Assembly: GCF_019100565.1 (NCBI RefSeq)
Contig: NZ_JAHRID010000009.1
Span: 143,645 to 207,644, forward strand
Length of the DNA: 64,000 nt
Source of the DNA: Arsukibacterium indicum
Lineage (GTDB): Bacteria > Pseudomonadota > Gammaproteobacteria > Enterobacterales > Alteromonadaceae
Direction: 5' to 3'
Position numbers and translations under genes: made by a program. Positions 1 through 9,956 of this stretch are shown here, piece by piece (the first letter of the stretch is position 1; each line of letters begins with the position of its first letter). The notes below the pieces were generated by a model. That model was given only the letters and a program-made list of their open reading frames with translations, had not been told where the DNA came from and did no database searches.

Positions 1-2229
1 TGTAGCTTGCTGGCACTCGCCGTTAGCAGCGCCCTGGCCGCCACAGACAAAATCAGCACCGATGACAACCGCTACATCATTAAATATAAAAACAGCAGTC
101 TGGGGCTGAGTAAGCAAGACGATTTCGTATTAAGCCAGCACAAACAGACCAAAGACGCGATTCTGGCGCGATTAGCTGACAATGGCAGTAAGTTAAAACG
201 ACAGGGTGCCAGAGTGCATCATCTGTTGGCCGGGCAACGCGCCATTGCTGTTGAGCTGCGGCCTGGCATGGTTAACTTGCTAAAAACCGACCCAGCGATT
301 GAAATGATAGAGGTTGACCAGCGTCGTTATCCACTAATGCAGCAAATTCCTTATGGTTTTCCAATGGTGCAGGCCGATTTGGTCAGTGATGAGTTTGCCG
401 CAAACCAAACGGTTTGTGTTATCGACTCTGGTCTTGACTTACCCCATGAAGACTTTGCTTCGGGCAATATCAGCGGCACCAATGATGTGGGTACCGGCAA
501 CTGGTTTGACGCCGGTGGCCCCCACGGTACACATGTCGCCGGCACTATCGGCGCCCTGAACAATGACACTGGTATTGTCGGCATTATGCCAAACGGCCAG
601 TTGAATATGCACATTATCAAAGTGTTTAATGCCGCCGGTTGGGGATATTCATCTACGCTTGCCAGTGCAGTCAATGCCTGTGCCGATGCAGGCGCAACAG
701 TGGTTAATATGAGCCTGGGGGGTGCCGCGCCAAGTGCAACAGAAAGTAATGCAATGCAGGCTGCCTATGATGCGGGTTTGCTACTTATTGCTGCAGCCGG
801 TAATGATGGTAACACCGCTATGTCGTACCCTGCTTCTTATGATTCAGTGGTATCGGTTGCTGCAGTAGACAATACCAGAACTCTGGCAGATTTCTCACAG
901 CGCAATGCTCAGGTCGAATTAGCCGGCCCGGGTGTCGATGTTCGTTCTACCTATCCTGAAGGTCAGGGTCTGGAAGGTCAGCTCAGTGTCGACAGCGTTT
1001 TTTACGATGCGATCCCGATGTCTGGTTCAGGCAGTGGCGCTGTAAATGCAGAATTTGCCGATTGCGGTCTGGCAGTTGAGGCCTGTACTGATGTCACAGA
1101 TAAAGTGTGTTTAATTTCCCGCGGCGAGGTTGCCTTCTCACAGAAAGTTGAGTCTTGTCAGGCAGGTGGTGGCCTTGCAGCTATCATCTATAACAACGAG
1201 TCAGGTAATTTCAGCGGCACCGTGGAAGGCACCACCGCAACCATTCCGGCTGTTAGCATTTCCCAGGAAGATGGTCAGATGCTGATGACTCAGCTGGGTA
1301 GCACTGCTAATCTGATATCAGGAGCCAGTAATTACGGTCTGATGAGTGGCACGTCAATGGCATCGCCTCATGTGGCTGGTGTTGCTGCACTGGTATGGAG
1401 TCACTTCCCGGATTGTAGCAATGCCCAAATCCGCTCTGCCCTTGCCGCCACAGCGGATGATTTAGGTGCGGCAGGCCGTGATACGTCTTACGGTTTCGGT
1501 CTGGTGCAAGCTAAAAATGCGGTGGACTATCTGGCAGAATATGGCTGTAGCGGCTCCGATGACGAGCCAGACGAGCCAACGCCACCGGAGGCCACGGTAC
1601 TGGAAAACGGTGAGGCAGTAACCAATCTGGCCGGTGCCGGTGGTGAAGAGTTATTGTTCAGCCTGGACGTACCGGCCATGGCAACCGGCTTATCTTTTGT
1701 TATGAGTGGTGGTACCGGCGATGCTGACATGTATGTCAAATTCGGCGCAGCACCTACTGTCGGCGACTACGATTGCCGGCCTTACCTGGCTGGCAACAAT
1801 GAAAGCTGTGACATTGACCCGGCACAGCAAGGTACCTACTTCGTTAAGGTAATTGGTTATACCGCCTTTACTGATGTTAGCCTGACCGGTAGCTATACTG
1901 AGGCAGACGATCCGGATTTACCTGATGCTGGCGGGGAAACCATTACCAATATCAACATTGGCCGTCGCAGCTGGCAGCACTACACGCTGGATGTTCCTGC
2001 GGGTATGGCACAGCTGAGTGTAACCATTACCGGTGGCCGCGGCGATGCCGATCTTTATCTCAAGTATGGCAGTATGCCAACAGCGGGTAGTTACGATTGC
2101 CGGCCAAACCGCAACGGTAATGAGGAAAGCTGCGTTATCTCAAACCCTGAAGCAGGCGTATGGCATATGTCGGTTTATGGTTTCCGGGCAGTCAGGGATT
2201 TAACGTTGATCAGTGAATACCAGCCATAA
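1..2229 (+). CDS. Secreted subtilisin-like serine protease (S8), 5' end cut by window
   Basis: Extracellular endopeptidase. The frame is open to the left edge, so the first residues of the signal peptide (visible tail ends in SSALA|A) lie outside; the TTG at position 7 is probably not the start. Counting from that TTG, the catalytic triad is Asp140 (VIDSG), His173 (HGTHVAG) and Ser450 (SGTSMASPHVAG), with the oxyanion Asn in AAAGNDG. A protease-associated (PA) domain is inserted at about 325-435, before the Ser motif. Two pre-peptidase C-terminal (PPC) domains follow at about 540-625 and 645-735, both with a DADxYxK-type motif and paired Cys. PPC domains are usually removed on secretion. It is transcribed alone and ends in a strong terminator. 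Family call is firm; substrate unknown. Confidence 0.93.
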   Translation, partial: CSLLALAVSSALAATDKISTDDNRYIIKYKNSSLGLSKQDDFVLSQHKQTKDAILARLADNGSKLKRQGARVHHLLAGQRAIAVELRPGMVNLLKTDPAIEMIEVDQRRYPLMQQIPYGFPMVQADLVSDEFAANQTVCVIDSGLDLPHEDFASGNISGTNDVGTGNWFDAGGPHGTHVAGTIGALNNDTGIVGIMPNGQLNMHIIKVFNAAGWGYSSTLASAVNACADAGATVVNMSLGGAAPSATESNAMQAAYDAGLLLIAAAGNDGNTAMSYPASYDSVVSVAAVDNTRTLADFSQRNAQVELAGPGVDVRSTYPEGQGLEGQLSVDSVFYDAIPMSGSGSGAVNAEFADCGLAVEACTDVTDKVCLISRGEVAFSQKVESCQAGGGLAAIIYNNESGNFSGTVEGTTATIPAVSISQEDGQMLMTQLGSTANLISGASNYGLMSGTSMASPHVAGVAALVWSHFPDCSNAQIRSALAATADDLGAAGRDTSYGFGLVQAKNAVDYLAEYGCSGSDDEPDEPTPPEATVLENGEAVTNLAGAGGEELLFSLDVPAMATGLSFVMSGGTGDADMYVKFGAAPTVGDYDCRPYLAGNNESCDIDPAQQGTYFVKVIGYTAFTDVSLTGSYTEADDPDLPDAGGETITNINIGRRSWQHYTLDVPAGMAQLSVTITGGRGDADLYLKYGSMPTAGSYDCRPNRNGNEESCVISNPEAGVWHMSVYGFRAVRDLTLISEYQP

Positions 2230-2267
2230 ACGGTTAGCGATCCGGAACGGGTCAAACAAACTGAAAT

Positions 2268-2294
2268 GGGGCTGAAATTCAGCCCCTTTTTTTT
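2268..2294 (+). terminator. Rho-independent terminator after the S8 protease
   Basis: A GC-rich stem (GGGGCTGA at 2268-2275 pairing with TCAGCCCC at 2279-2286) with a 3-nt loop is followed by eight T residues. It lies between the converging protease and phosphate transporter genes; the T run serves the plus strand. Confidence 0.9.
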
Positions 2295-2314
2295 ATTCCG
2301 GTATCTCAGAGTAA

Positions 2315-3583
2315 CTACAGCGTGAATAAGAACTGCAGAATGTAGAAGAAAATAATTGCTAAACCTGCACCCACCGGCAGGGTAATAACCCAGGATATAA
2401 AGATATTGCGCACTACGCCAAGATTAAGTGCAGCGATACCCCGGGCCAAACCGACGCCTAATACTGCGCCGACTAATGTTTGAGTTGTAGAGATCGGCAA
2501 CCCTGCGCCTGACGCAATAACAACGGTTGACGCCGCAGACAATTCTGCAGCAAAGCCGCGGCTTGGTGTCAGATGAGTAATAGCGGTACCGACAGTTTTA
2601 ATTACCCGGGCACCCAACGTTGCCAGACCGATAACGATACCAATACCACCCAATGGCAGGATCCACCAGGCCAGCGCCGCTTTACTGGCAATTTCGCCAC
2701 CCGAACTGACCACGCTAACAACTGCAGCCAGTGGCCCTATCGCATTGGCGACGTCATTGGAACCATGGGCAAATGCCATACAACAAGCGGTGGTGATCAT
2801 TAACACACTGAAAATGCGTTCAACGTTGTTAAACTGCATTTTCTTATCCGCCGCCGGATCAATTTTTATCCGGCTGATGGCAATTTTACCAATGATACCG
2901 ACTATCACCCCCAACACCAACGCCAGCAGATAGCCATTGGCCGTACTGATATCCAGGCCTATATGTTTCAGGCCCTTTTGCACAGTAACCAGCGCCATAA
3001 CAAAGGCAGCAAATGCCATATAAAAAGGCACATACTTTTTGGCATTAACAATGGGTTGATCAGTATCGAAAATAAGCCGTTGCGCACTCATAAAAAACAG
3101 GTACGCCAGAATACCGGCCAGAATAGGGGTTACCACCCAGCTACCGACAATGCCGCCTACTTTATCCCAGTGCACGGCGTCAATACCGACACACACTGCC
3201 GCAAAACCGATAATAGACCCAACAATTGAGTGGGTGGTCGATACCGGCCAGCCAAAATAAGAGGCAACGATAAGCCAGGTTGCTGCAGCCAGCAGTGCCG
3301 CTATCATGCCGTAGACCATCAGCTCGGGCGTATCAACAAAGAACGCCGCATCAGTAATGCCACCCCGGATGGTTGACGTTACCGAACCACCGGCCAGATA
3401 GGCGCCGGCAAACTCAAAGATGGCAGCAATAAAAATGGCCTGTTTAATGGTCAACGCTTTGGAGCCAACCGAGGTGCCCATGGCGTTAGCTACATCATTA
3501 GCGCCAACGCCGTAAGCCATCAGAAAGCCAAAAACAGCAGCCAATATAACCAGAATGAGGCCGTATGATTGAATAATATCCAT
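2315..3583 (-). CDS. pit: PiT-family inorganic phosphate transporter
   Basis: Low-affinity phosphate:cation symporter of the inner membrane. The 422-residue protein is almost all membrane segments and has the two inverted PiT signature repeats, GANDVANAMGTS near the N-terminus and GSNDVANAIGPL in the second half. The start at 3583 (MDIIQSYG) has an AAAAGG site in front; an upstream start at 3670 would add a non-hydrophobic tail and run into the preceding gene. It follows the DUF47 gene by 17 nt, the usual operon for this pair, in which DUF47/PhoU-like proteins modulate Pit. Phosphate versus sulfate or other anions cannot be decided from sequence alone, but the partner and neighbourhood favour phosphate. 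Confidence 0.9.
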   Translation of the reverse strand: MDIIQSYGLILVILAAVFGFLMAYGVGANDVANAMGTSVGSKALTIKQAIFIAAIFEFAGAYLAGGSVTSTIRGGITDAAFFVDTPELMVYGMIAALLAAATWLIVASYFGWPVSTTHSIVGSIIGFAAVCVGIDAVHWDKVGGIVGSWVVTPILAGILAYLFFMSAQRLIFDTDQPIVNAKKYVPFYMAFAAFVMALVTVQKGLKHIGLDISTANGYLLALVLGVIVGIIGKIAISRIKIDPAADKKMQFNNVERIFSVLMITTACCMAFAHGSNDVANAIGPLAAVVSVVSSGGEIASKAALAWWILPLGGIGIVIGLATLGARVIKTVGTAITHLTPSRGFAAELSAASTVVIASGAGLPISTTQTLVGAVLGVGLARGIAALNLGVVRNIFISWVITLPVGAGLAIIFFYILQFLFTL

Positions 3584-3600
3584 CAGTAATACCTTTTTAA

Positions 3601-4278
3601 TTAACGGGCTAGCATGATTTCTAAGCGAGAACCCACTTTCTGGGCAATATCGGCTAAATCGCCAATCCACTCGATAGTCCGGTATAAAAACATCACATCT
3701 ACCGGGTTCAGCTGAGCTTCGGCCCCCCGCACAGCTTTTCGCAACTTAATCTGCATTTCGTCTGTGTCATGTTCAATTGCATCCAGCTTTTCAACCATCT
3801 TAATAACCAGATCCACTTCACGGCCGCGAAATCCGGTTTCCAGCAATTCATCCAATTCGTTGATCACTTCAGAGGCCATTGCTGTGGCATCAATACAGCG
3901 TTGAATGTAGGCATGGAAATCCGTTTGAATGGCGTCAGGAATTTCCAGCTCACGGCCCAATACCCGGCCAGAAATATCTTTGGTTTTATTGGCAATTTTG
4001 TCTTGCTGTGCCACTAATTCCAGAATGTCGGTCCGGTCGACCGGTAAAAATAATCCACGCGGTAAGTTTATCCGGATTTCCCGCTTCATTTTGTCTGCTT
4101 CTTTTTCCAGAGCAACGATGCCTTTTCGAACTTCAGCCGCAGTTGGCCAGTCTTTCTGATACACAGCAGCAAAAAAAGGTAGCAACAACTCACTGGCTTC
4201 ATGCACTTTGCGTATATGTTCTTCAATGGGCTTTATCGGTGACTTGGCAAACACGGATAAAAATGTATTACCTGGCAT
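3601..4278 (-). CDS. DUF47 family (PhoU-like) Pit accessory protein
   Basis: A 225-residue, wholly helical cytoplasmic protein of the TIGR00153/DUF47 family, distantly related to PhoU, normally encoded next to a Pit transporter and thought to control it. Start MPGNTFLSVFAKSPIKPIEEH is typical of the family, and a GAGG site lies 7 nt upstream. First gene of a two-gene operon with pit. No Pho box was seen in front of it, so it may be expressed under phosphate sufficiency. Confidence 0.88.
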   Translation of the reverse strand: MPGNTFLSVFAKSPIKPIEEHIRKVHEASELLLPFFAAVYQKDWPTAAEVRKGIVALEKEADKMKREIRINLPRGLFLPVDRTDILELVAQQDKIANKTKDISGRVLGRELEIPDAIQTDFHAYIQRCIDATAMASEVINELDELLETGFRGREVDLVIKMVEKLDAIEHDTDEMQIKLRKAVRGAEAQLNPVDVMFLYRTIEWIGDLADIAQKVGSRLEIMLAR

Positions 4279-4373
4279 AGTGTGGCCTCATAATATTCAG
4301 GGTGAATAAGGTCGGCGCGCATTGTAACTGCAATCAAACCGCAATAAAAATGAAATATTAGCAGATAAAACAC

Positions 4374-4407
4374 AAACGCCTCAGCCAGAAGTCTGGTTGA
4401 GGCGTTT
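4374..4407 (-). terminator. Terminator after phoU (end of the first pst operon)
   Basis: A 16-bp imperfect stem (4374-4389 with 4392-4407, core AACGCCTC/GAGGCGTT) with a tiny loop lies just past the phoU stop. On the minus strand it ends in TTTGTGTTTT. The flanks are A/T rich on both sides. Confidence 0.75.
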
Positions 4408-4433
4408 TAAAAAAGCGAACTGGTTTAAAAAAA

Positions 4434-5144
4434 TCAGCTGCGGGCTTCTTTCTCAAGGGTTTCTTCAGAGCTGTGTCTGACCACTTTACCCTTCACAAAA
4501 AATATAATGTATTCAGACAGGTTTTTGCACCTGTCACCAATCCGCTCCAGCGAACGGGCCGACCACAGCACATTCATGATTTTTGGAATGGAGCGTGGAT
4601 CTTCAATCATATAGGTCATTAACTGCCGGGTTATCGACTCGTATTCGCGGTCAACTTTCTTATCTTCTTTATGCACGGTTAACGCTGCTTCCACGTCCAT
4701 CCGGGCGAAGGCGTCCAGCACATCATGCAGCATCTGACCAACATGCCGCCCCAGATTATCCAGGTTAACCAGTAAATCCTGCTGTGCACTATTAAACGAC
4801 TCCAGTGCCACTTTGGCAATCCGCCGGGTTTCATCACCAATCCGCTCCAGATCAGCAATGGTTTTTAAAATTGCCATAATCAGTCGTAAATCGCTGGCAG
4901 CCGGCTGACGCTTAGCAATAATCCGGGTACATTCCTGATCGATCTGTAACTCCCAGTCATTTACCTTTAAGTCGTTCTGAATCACTTGTTGTGCCAGCTC
5001 GCTGTCGCTATTGGCTATTGCTTCCAGTGCATCAAACAGCTGTCGTTCAATTAAGCCGCCCATTGCCATAACATGGTTGCGAACCTGCTCTATCTCTTCG
5101 TTAAACTGGCTGGAGATATGCTTTGATAAATTTAGCTTGTCCAT
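4434..5144 (-). CDS. phoU: Phosphate signalling regulator PhoU
   Basis: 236 residues, the normal PhoU length, with two copies of the three-helix PhoU domain. Both carry the metal-site style motif: [21 protein letters not shown] in copy 1, and [15 protein letters not shown] in copy 2. PhoU links the Pst transporter to PhoR and keeps the Pho regulon off when phosphate is plentiful. It is the last gene of pstS-pstC-pstA-pstB-phoU, 44 nt after pstB, and is followed by a terminator. Confidence 0.95.
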   Translation of the reverse strand: MDKLNLSKHISSQFNEEIEQVRNHVMAMGGLIERQLFDALEAIANSDSELAQQVIQNDLKVNDWELQIDQECTRIIAKRQPAASDLRLIMAILKTIADLERIGDETRRIAKVALESFNSAQQDLLVNLDNLGRHVGQMLHDVLDAFARMDVEAALTVHKEDKKVDREYESITRQLMTYMIEDPRSIPKIMNVLWSARSLERIGDRCKNLSEYIIFFVKGKVVRHSSEETLEKEARS

Positions 5145-5188
5145 TAAATGACCCTTGCTGCTGTTAAATGTGCCGTTTGCTGAATGTG

Positions 5189-5956
5189 CTAGCCAAAACG
5201 ACCGGTAATATAATCTTCGGTAGCGCGTTGACTGGGATCAGTAAACATTTTATTTGTTTCATCAAACTCTATCAGCTGCCCCATATTTAAAAAGGCGGTG
5301 TAATCTGACACCCGGGCTGCCTGTTGCATATTGTGAGTAACAATAACCAGAGTATAGTGCTGTTTTAAGTCGTACATCAGCTCTTCAATTTTCAGAGTTG
5401 AAATCGGATCTAATGCCGACGCCGGCTCGTCCAGCAATAAAACTTCCGGTTCTATGGCTATCGCTCTGGCGATCACCAGCCGCTGCTGCTGTCCGCCTGA
5501 CAAATTCACTGCGCTGTCGTGCAACCGGTCACGTACTTCGTCCCACAGCGCTGCTTTACGTAAAGCAGATTCTACTAACTCGTCAAGCTGTCTTGCTTGC
5601 TTTATACCCTGTAAACGCAGACCGAAGGCAACATTTTCATACACCGAATGTGGAAACGGATTTGGCTTCTGGAACACGATGCCCACCCGACGCCTCAGCT
5701 CCGCCACTTCAATTTCAGAATGGTAAATATTTTTACCATCAAGCAAAACTTCACCCGTCGTCTGGGTATCTTCAAGTAGTTCATTCATCCGGTTAAAACT
5801 GCGCAATAAGCTGGATTTACCGCAGCCTGACGGACCAATAAAGGCAGTAATTTTGTGTTCAGGTATCCGTAGATTAATGTGCTGCAAGACGGTTTTATCA
5901 GCAAATTTTAGTGATAAATCCTGAACGTCCAGTTTTGCAATAAACTCTGCCGTCAT
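5189..5956 (-). CDS. pstB: Phosphate ABC transporter ATPase PstB (system 1)
   Basis: ATP-binding subunit of the high-affinity phosphate importer on the cytoplasmic face. 255 residues. Walker A GPSGCGKS at 41-48, Q-loop FQKPNPFP, signature LSGGQQQR starting at 152, Walker B LLLDEP near 173-178, and the switch His in [16 protein letters not shown]. The FQKPNPFP and ITGRFG ends are PstB hallmarks. An AGGG site precedes the ATG. It sits between pstA and phoU. A second pstB at 32255-33040 is clearly homologous but not a near copy. Confidence 0.96.
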   Translation of the reverse strand: MTAEFIAKLDVQDLSLKFADKTVLQHINLRIPEHKITAFIGPSGCGKSSLLRSFNRMNELLEDTQTTGEVLLDGKNIYHSEIEVAELRRRVGIVFQKPNPFPHSVYENVAFGLRLQGIKQARQLDELVESALRKAALWDEVRDRLHDSAVNLSGGQQQRLVIARAIAIEPEVLLLDEPASALDPISTLKIEELMYDLKQHYTLVIVTHNMQQAARVSDYTAFLNMGQLIEFDETNKMFTDPSQRATEDYITGRFG

Positions 5957-5984
5957 ATATTACCCTGCTAATGTTACAGTTTTA

Positions 5985-6974
5985 TTACTCTGGCAGCGGC
6001 CGGTTGCGATAACGCAATGCCAGTCGCTTACGTAAACGGTATGCCAGCAGATTGAGTATAAATATCAGTGTAATCAACACCAGTGCTGAAGCAAATACCA
6101 GTGGCTCAGCCCGCTGTGCATCCGGGCTCTGCAGACCGGCGTCGTAAATATGCATGCTCAGACTGGTAATTTTCTGCTGCAATTGCAAATAAGGAAAGTC
6201 GCTGGATAATGGCAGTTCCGACACGGATTTGACTACCCCGACAAAGACCAGAGGCGCCACTTCACCTGCAGCCCGGGCGATGGCCAGCATCAGGGCAGTA
6301 ACCATCGCTGGCGATGCCTGAGGCAACACTATTTTCCAGATCACCTCAGCCTTGGTTGCTCCCAGCGCAAAGCAACCCAGCCGCAAATTTTTGGGAATGC
6401 CGGCTAACCCCTGCTCGGTCGCTACGATCACCACCGGCAAGGTCAGCAAGGCAAGGGTCAGCGATACCCATAGTAAACCTGGCGTACCAAAGGTCGGTGT
6501 CGGCAAACTGTCGTTGAAAAAAAGATTATCAATGTTGCCACCAAGGTAGTATACGAAAAAACCCAACCCAAACACCCCAAACACAATGGATGGTACCCCC
6601 GCCAGGTTATGCACGGCCACTCTGATCAACCGCAGCAACAAGCCCTCTTTCGCATATTCATGCAGGTATACTGCTGCCAGTACACCCAATGGTGTAACCA
6701 GCACTGACATCAGCAGCACCATTAACACCGTGCCCAGTATCGCCGGAAAAATCCCCGCCTGGCCCGAAGAACCGCTGAGAAACTGCCACCAGTTAACCAG
6801 ATACTGCAGCAGTTTTTCCCCGGTATGGCCGGTCAGTTCCGAGGGCCAGAAAACACCGATACTCTGCACCACAATAAAAGCCAACAGACCAAAAACAAGC
6901 AGCAAGCTCATGGCAACAGCGCCGGCATTCAACCAAATCCAGGGCGCCCCCTGGCGAAACCAGTTTCTGAGCAT
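5985..6974 (-). CDS. pstA: Phosphate ABC transporter permease PstA (system 1)
   Basis: Inner-membrane permease subunit, 329 residues, with about six membrane segments. The cytoplasmic EAA-type loop reads LRLGCFALGATKAEVIWKIV, and AGVPSIVFGVFGLGFF is a conserved PstA segment. It starts 2 nt after the pstC stop, so the two are translated together. It lacks the long periplasmic insert of the second PstA (33110-34501). Confidence 0.94.
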   Translation of the reverse strand: MLRNWFRQGAPWIWLNAGAVAMSLLLVFGLLAFIVVQSIGVFWPSELTGHTGEKLLQYLVNWWQFLSGSSGQAGIFPAILGTVLMVLLMSVLVTPLGVLAAVYLHEYAKEGLLLRLIRVAVHNLAGVPSIVFGVFGLGFFVYYLGGNIDNLFFNDSLPTPTFGTPGLLWVSLTLALLTLPVVIVATEQGLAGIPKNLRLGCFALGATKAEVIWKIVLPQASPAMVTALMLAIARAAGEVAPLVFVGVVKSVSELPLSSDFPYLQLQQKITSLSMHIYDAGLQSPDAQRAEPLVFASALVLITLIFILNLLAYRLRKRLALRYRNRPLPE

Positions 6975-6976
6975 GA

Positions 6977-8767
6977 CTACAACCTCTGGTACTTTTTACG
7001 CAGCCGCTGCCGGATAACTTCGGCGGCGGTGTTGGCAACGAAGGTTAATAGCAGCAGAATTAGCGCTGCAACAAATAGCACTCTGAAATGGCTGCTGCCC
7101 ACAGTTGCTTCCGGCAATTCAATAACCAGGGTCGCCGTTAAACTGCGAAGCCCTTCGAACAGATTAAAATTGGTTATCGGGCTATTACCGGTTGCCATTA
7201 ACACGATCATGGTTTCACCTATTGCCCGGCCAAACCCTATCAGGGTGGCGGCAATCAGCCCGGGTAATGCTACCGGCAAGCTGATCCTGAGTACCGTCTG
7301 CCACTGAGTAGCGCCAAGCGCTAACGCGCCGCGGGTCAACTGTGGGGGAACCTGGTACAGCACATCATCTGCAATGCTGAAAATGCCCGGCACAACAGCA
7401 AACCCCATGGCAATACCGATAATTAAGGCATTGCGTTGCTCATAATAAATGCCCAGCTCATCGAGATACTGTCGCACTCCGCCCTCGAACAGACTATTGT
7501 CTAGCAGGTTTGCCACCCAAAAAACCATCAGACTTATCAGGCTCAGCCACACCATGAGTAACAAAACTTCCCAGCCGTCACTACAACGTTGCCTGAAACC
7601 AGGGGGCAAGCTGGGCCATATCGCTGCAAGCAGCAACACACTGAGTGGCATCATGACTATCCAAAGTACTAACGCCAGCAGTTGGCTCTCTATTACCGGC
7701 GCCAACCAGACTGCGGCTATAAAACCAAGAATTACCGTTGGAAATGCCGCCATCAGCTCAATAAGGCCTTTAATACGCCGGCGCGGCCCGGCAGGCAGAA
7801 AACAAGCGGTATAAATGGCCGCCATAATGGCCAGCGGTGCCGCGAACAGCATGGCATACAAGGCCGCTTTCAAGGTACCGGTTGTCAGCGGCACTAACGA
7901 AAATTTAGGCTGATAAGCATCTGCCGCCGACGATGTTTGCCAGACGTAGTCGGGGCCGGCGAAGCCCTCATACCAAACGCTGTGCCATAAGGTTTGCCAA
8001 TGCACCTCCGGGTGGGGATTATCCATAACAAAGGTATGGCGGCTCGTATCACTGTAGACATTAAGCTGCTGGTTGTCAGCAGAGAAAGCTAGCGCCTTAA
8101 CGTCGGTAATACCGCTGGCTGTTTGCCACAACGGTTTAGCCATAGCGGAATAATACAACGTCAGCTGGCCATCAGCAGCCAGCGTAGCAAAGCCGCGGCG
8201 GTTATGTTCCGGTGCAATGTGCAGAATTGCCGAAGATTGTGCCGGTAACTCCCGCACCAGTCGCAGATGGGCCAATGCACTGTTGTCAGCTAATAAAAAC
8301 CACTGCTGCAAGCGACCACTTTGATACCCTGCCAGCACGGACTGATCAGCAGTCAGCCAGCGTAAACTGGTCAGAGTGTCACGCGTTTCAGTTAGCTGCC
8401 ACTGCTGTAAACAGCTGTCATCGTCGTTTTTGGCAAACAGACACGCAGCACCGTCTGCGGTTGCCAGCAAGCTATACTTTCCGTTACCGGTAACGGCGCT
8501 GAATGCCGGCACACTGGGCCACGGCGTCTTGCCGTTGGATATTTCTGCCGGCTCTGACTGATAAACCGCCGAAACCGGTGGCAATGCAGTGCCGGTAATA
8601 TTCCGGAATAATGGAATCACTTCGCTGAACAGGTAGATAAACAGCGCTGCCAGCATAACAACCACACTGATGCCGGATAAACCAATCACACCATGCAGCA
8701 GCCGGTTATACCAGCGCCGGCGCCGCTGCAGTTTATATGGGCTGTGCTTAGCAGCAGGCAATGACAT
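6977..8767 (-). CDS. pstC: Phosphate ABC transporter permease PstC with large periplasmic insert (system 1)
   Basis: Permease partner of PstA. At 596 residues it is about twice the length of E. coli PstC. The extra length sits between membrane helix 1 (about 26-50) and the permease core (from about 290): roughly 220 periplasmic residues that read like beta-propeller strands (GNGKYSLLATADGAACLF, LRWLTADQSVLAGYQSG, ATLAADGQLTLYY). The core has the expected EAA loop (ALALGATQWQTVLRISLP) and GETMIVLMATGNSP. The start codon overlaps the pstS stop by one base (TAATG), which suggests coupled translation. Expanded PstC proteins are known in related gammaproteobacteria; the role of the insert is unknown. 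Confidence 0.92.
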   Translation of the reverse strand: MSLPAAKHSPYKLQRRRRWYNRLLHGVIGLSGISVVVMLAALFIYLFSEVIPLFRNITGTALPPVSAVYQSEPAEISNGKTPWPSVPAFSAVTGNGKYSLLATADGAACLFAKNDDDSCLQQWQLTETRDTLTSLRWLTADQSVLAGYQSGRLQQWFLLADNSALAHLRLVRELPAQSSAILHIAPEHNRRGFATLAADGQLTLYYSAMAKPLWQTASGITDVKALAFSADNQQLNVYSDTSRHTFVMDNPHPEVHWQTLWHSVWYEGFAGPDYVWQTSSAADAYQPKFSLVPLTTGTLKAALYAMLFAAPLAIMAAIYTACFLPAGPRRRIKGLIELMAAFPTVILGFIAAVWLAPVIESQLLALVLWIVMMPLSVLLLAAIWPSLPPGFRQRCSDGWEVLLLMVWLSLISLMVFWVANLLDNSLFEGGVRQYLDELGIYYEQRNALIIGIAMGFAVVPGIFSIADDVLYQVPPQLTRGALALGATQWQTVLRISLPVALPGLIAATLIGFGRAIGETMIVLMATGNSPITNFNLFEGLRSLTATLVIELPEATVGSSHFRVLFVAALILLLLTFVANTAAEVIRQRLRKKYQRL

Positions 8768-9735
8768 TATTCCAGTTGCTCAGGTAAAGCGGCTAAACCA
8801 AGGACCTGCCGCCAGTTGCTGACAATCTCTGCCGGCAAAGGCAGAAAACCATCCTGCAGAACCAGCTGCTGCCCGGTTACTGACAATACCAGATCAAAAA
8901 ATGCCAGCTCATCAGCAGTTAACGGTTGGCCGGGTGGCTTATTAACATAGATATAAAGTTGCCTGGCCAACGGGTAGTCGCCGCTGAGGGCATTTGCTGC
9001 CGTCGGTGCAACCGCCTGACCGTCAGCGGTTATGATTGGCAGCACTTTAACATTGTGTGTTGCGTAACCAATACCTGAGTAACCAATACCCGCCACCGAC
9101 TGACTGATAGCCCTTAGCATCGCAGACGAGCCAGCCAGCTGATTGGTACGCGCTTTTAAATCGCCATTACACAACACATGCTGTTTAAAATAGCCATAGG
9201 TTCCCGAGACAGAGTTACGGCTGTACATACTGATAAAACGCTGTTGCCAGTGGCCTGCCAGCCCAAGCTGTCCCCAACGCTGTATATCCGCTGCCCCACC
9301 ACAGCGCCGGTTTACTGAGAATATCGCGTCCAGTTGCTGCAAACTGATCTGGGTTAGTGGATTGTCGGGGTGAACATAAACTGCAAGTAAATCAATGGCG
9401 ACGGGCACAGCCGTTGGCAGATAACCAAAGCGCTCAGCAAATTGCTGCAACTCTGCCTGGCGCATCGCTCTGCTCATCGGCCCAAGTTGAGCAGTGCCTT
9501 CTATCAGTGCCACCGGGGCTGTAGACGAACCTATGCTCTGGATCTGAAAATTGACCGTCGGGTTGCGGCGGCGATACTCTTCGCCCCAAAGTTGCATTAG
9601 CTGCTGCAGGGTATCTGAGCCGACACTGGTTAAGGTACTGTCAGATTTAGCGGCAACCGGCGTCACGGCACCACCGCTGATACCTGCTAGCAGGATCAGC
9701 CCTGGCAAAACTCTTCGCCATCTGATTAGCCACAT
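8767..9735 (-). CDS. pstS: Periplasmic phosphate-binding protein PstS (system 1)
   Basis: Binds phosphate in the periplasm and delivers it to PstCAB. 322 residues with an N-terminal signal peptide (hydrophobic segment ending AAKS). Ligand-site style motifs are SVGSDTLQQLM near the N-terminus, LGPMSRAM, and SRNSVSGTYGYFK in the middle. First gene of the pst-phoU operon. I searched the 220 bases in front for Pho boxes at 11-bp spacing and found only unphased half sites, unlike the second pst system. Confidence 0.92.
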   Translation of the reverse strand: MWLIRWRRVLPGLILLAGISGGAVTPVAAKSDSTLTSVGSDTLQQLMQLWGEEYRRRNPTVNFQIQSIGSSTAPVALIEGTAQLGPMSRAMRQAELQQFAERFGYLPTAVPVAIDLLAVYVHPDNPLTQISLQQLDAIFSVNRRCGGAADIQRWGQLGLAGHWQQRFISMYSRNSVSGTYGYFKQHVLCNGDLKARTNQLAGSSAMLRAISQSVAGIGYSGIGYATHNVKVLPIITADGQAVAPTAANALSGDYPLARQLYIYVNKPPGQPLTADELAFFDLVLSVTGQQLVLQDGFLPLPAEIVSNWRQVLGLAALPEQLE

Positions 9736-9956
9736 CTTTTTTTACCTGTACCCGATAATCTTGCTGACACTATCTTATAACAGCATGACGTGACAAAACA
9801 GCAAACCAAAAATAATTTGTTAAGTAGCGTTTTAAAATCAGAAAGTTGTGTCTACACTCTTGGGTCTGAACTTTAAAAAAATTTTTGACGCATATTGCGC
9901 ATAACCAGCCGTGTGCAGCGCGGTTCAACCTATAGTGATAGTAAGGGAATATCCAT

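Noticed and set aside
3583..3670. Longer N-terminus for the Pit transporter
   Set aside because: It would overlap the DUF47 gene by 70 nt and place a polar tail before the first membrane helix; the ATG at 3583 has a ribosome site.
9736..9956. Possible Pho box before the first pstS (TTGTCAC and ACGTCAT half sites on the minus strand near 9785-9796)
   Set aside because: The half sites overlap instead of lying 11 bp apart, and no further repeat is in phase on either side; no clear -10 follows.
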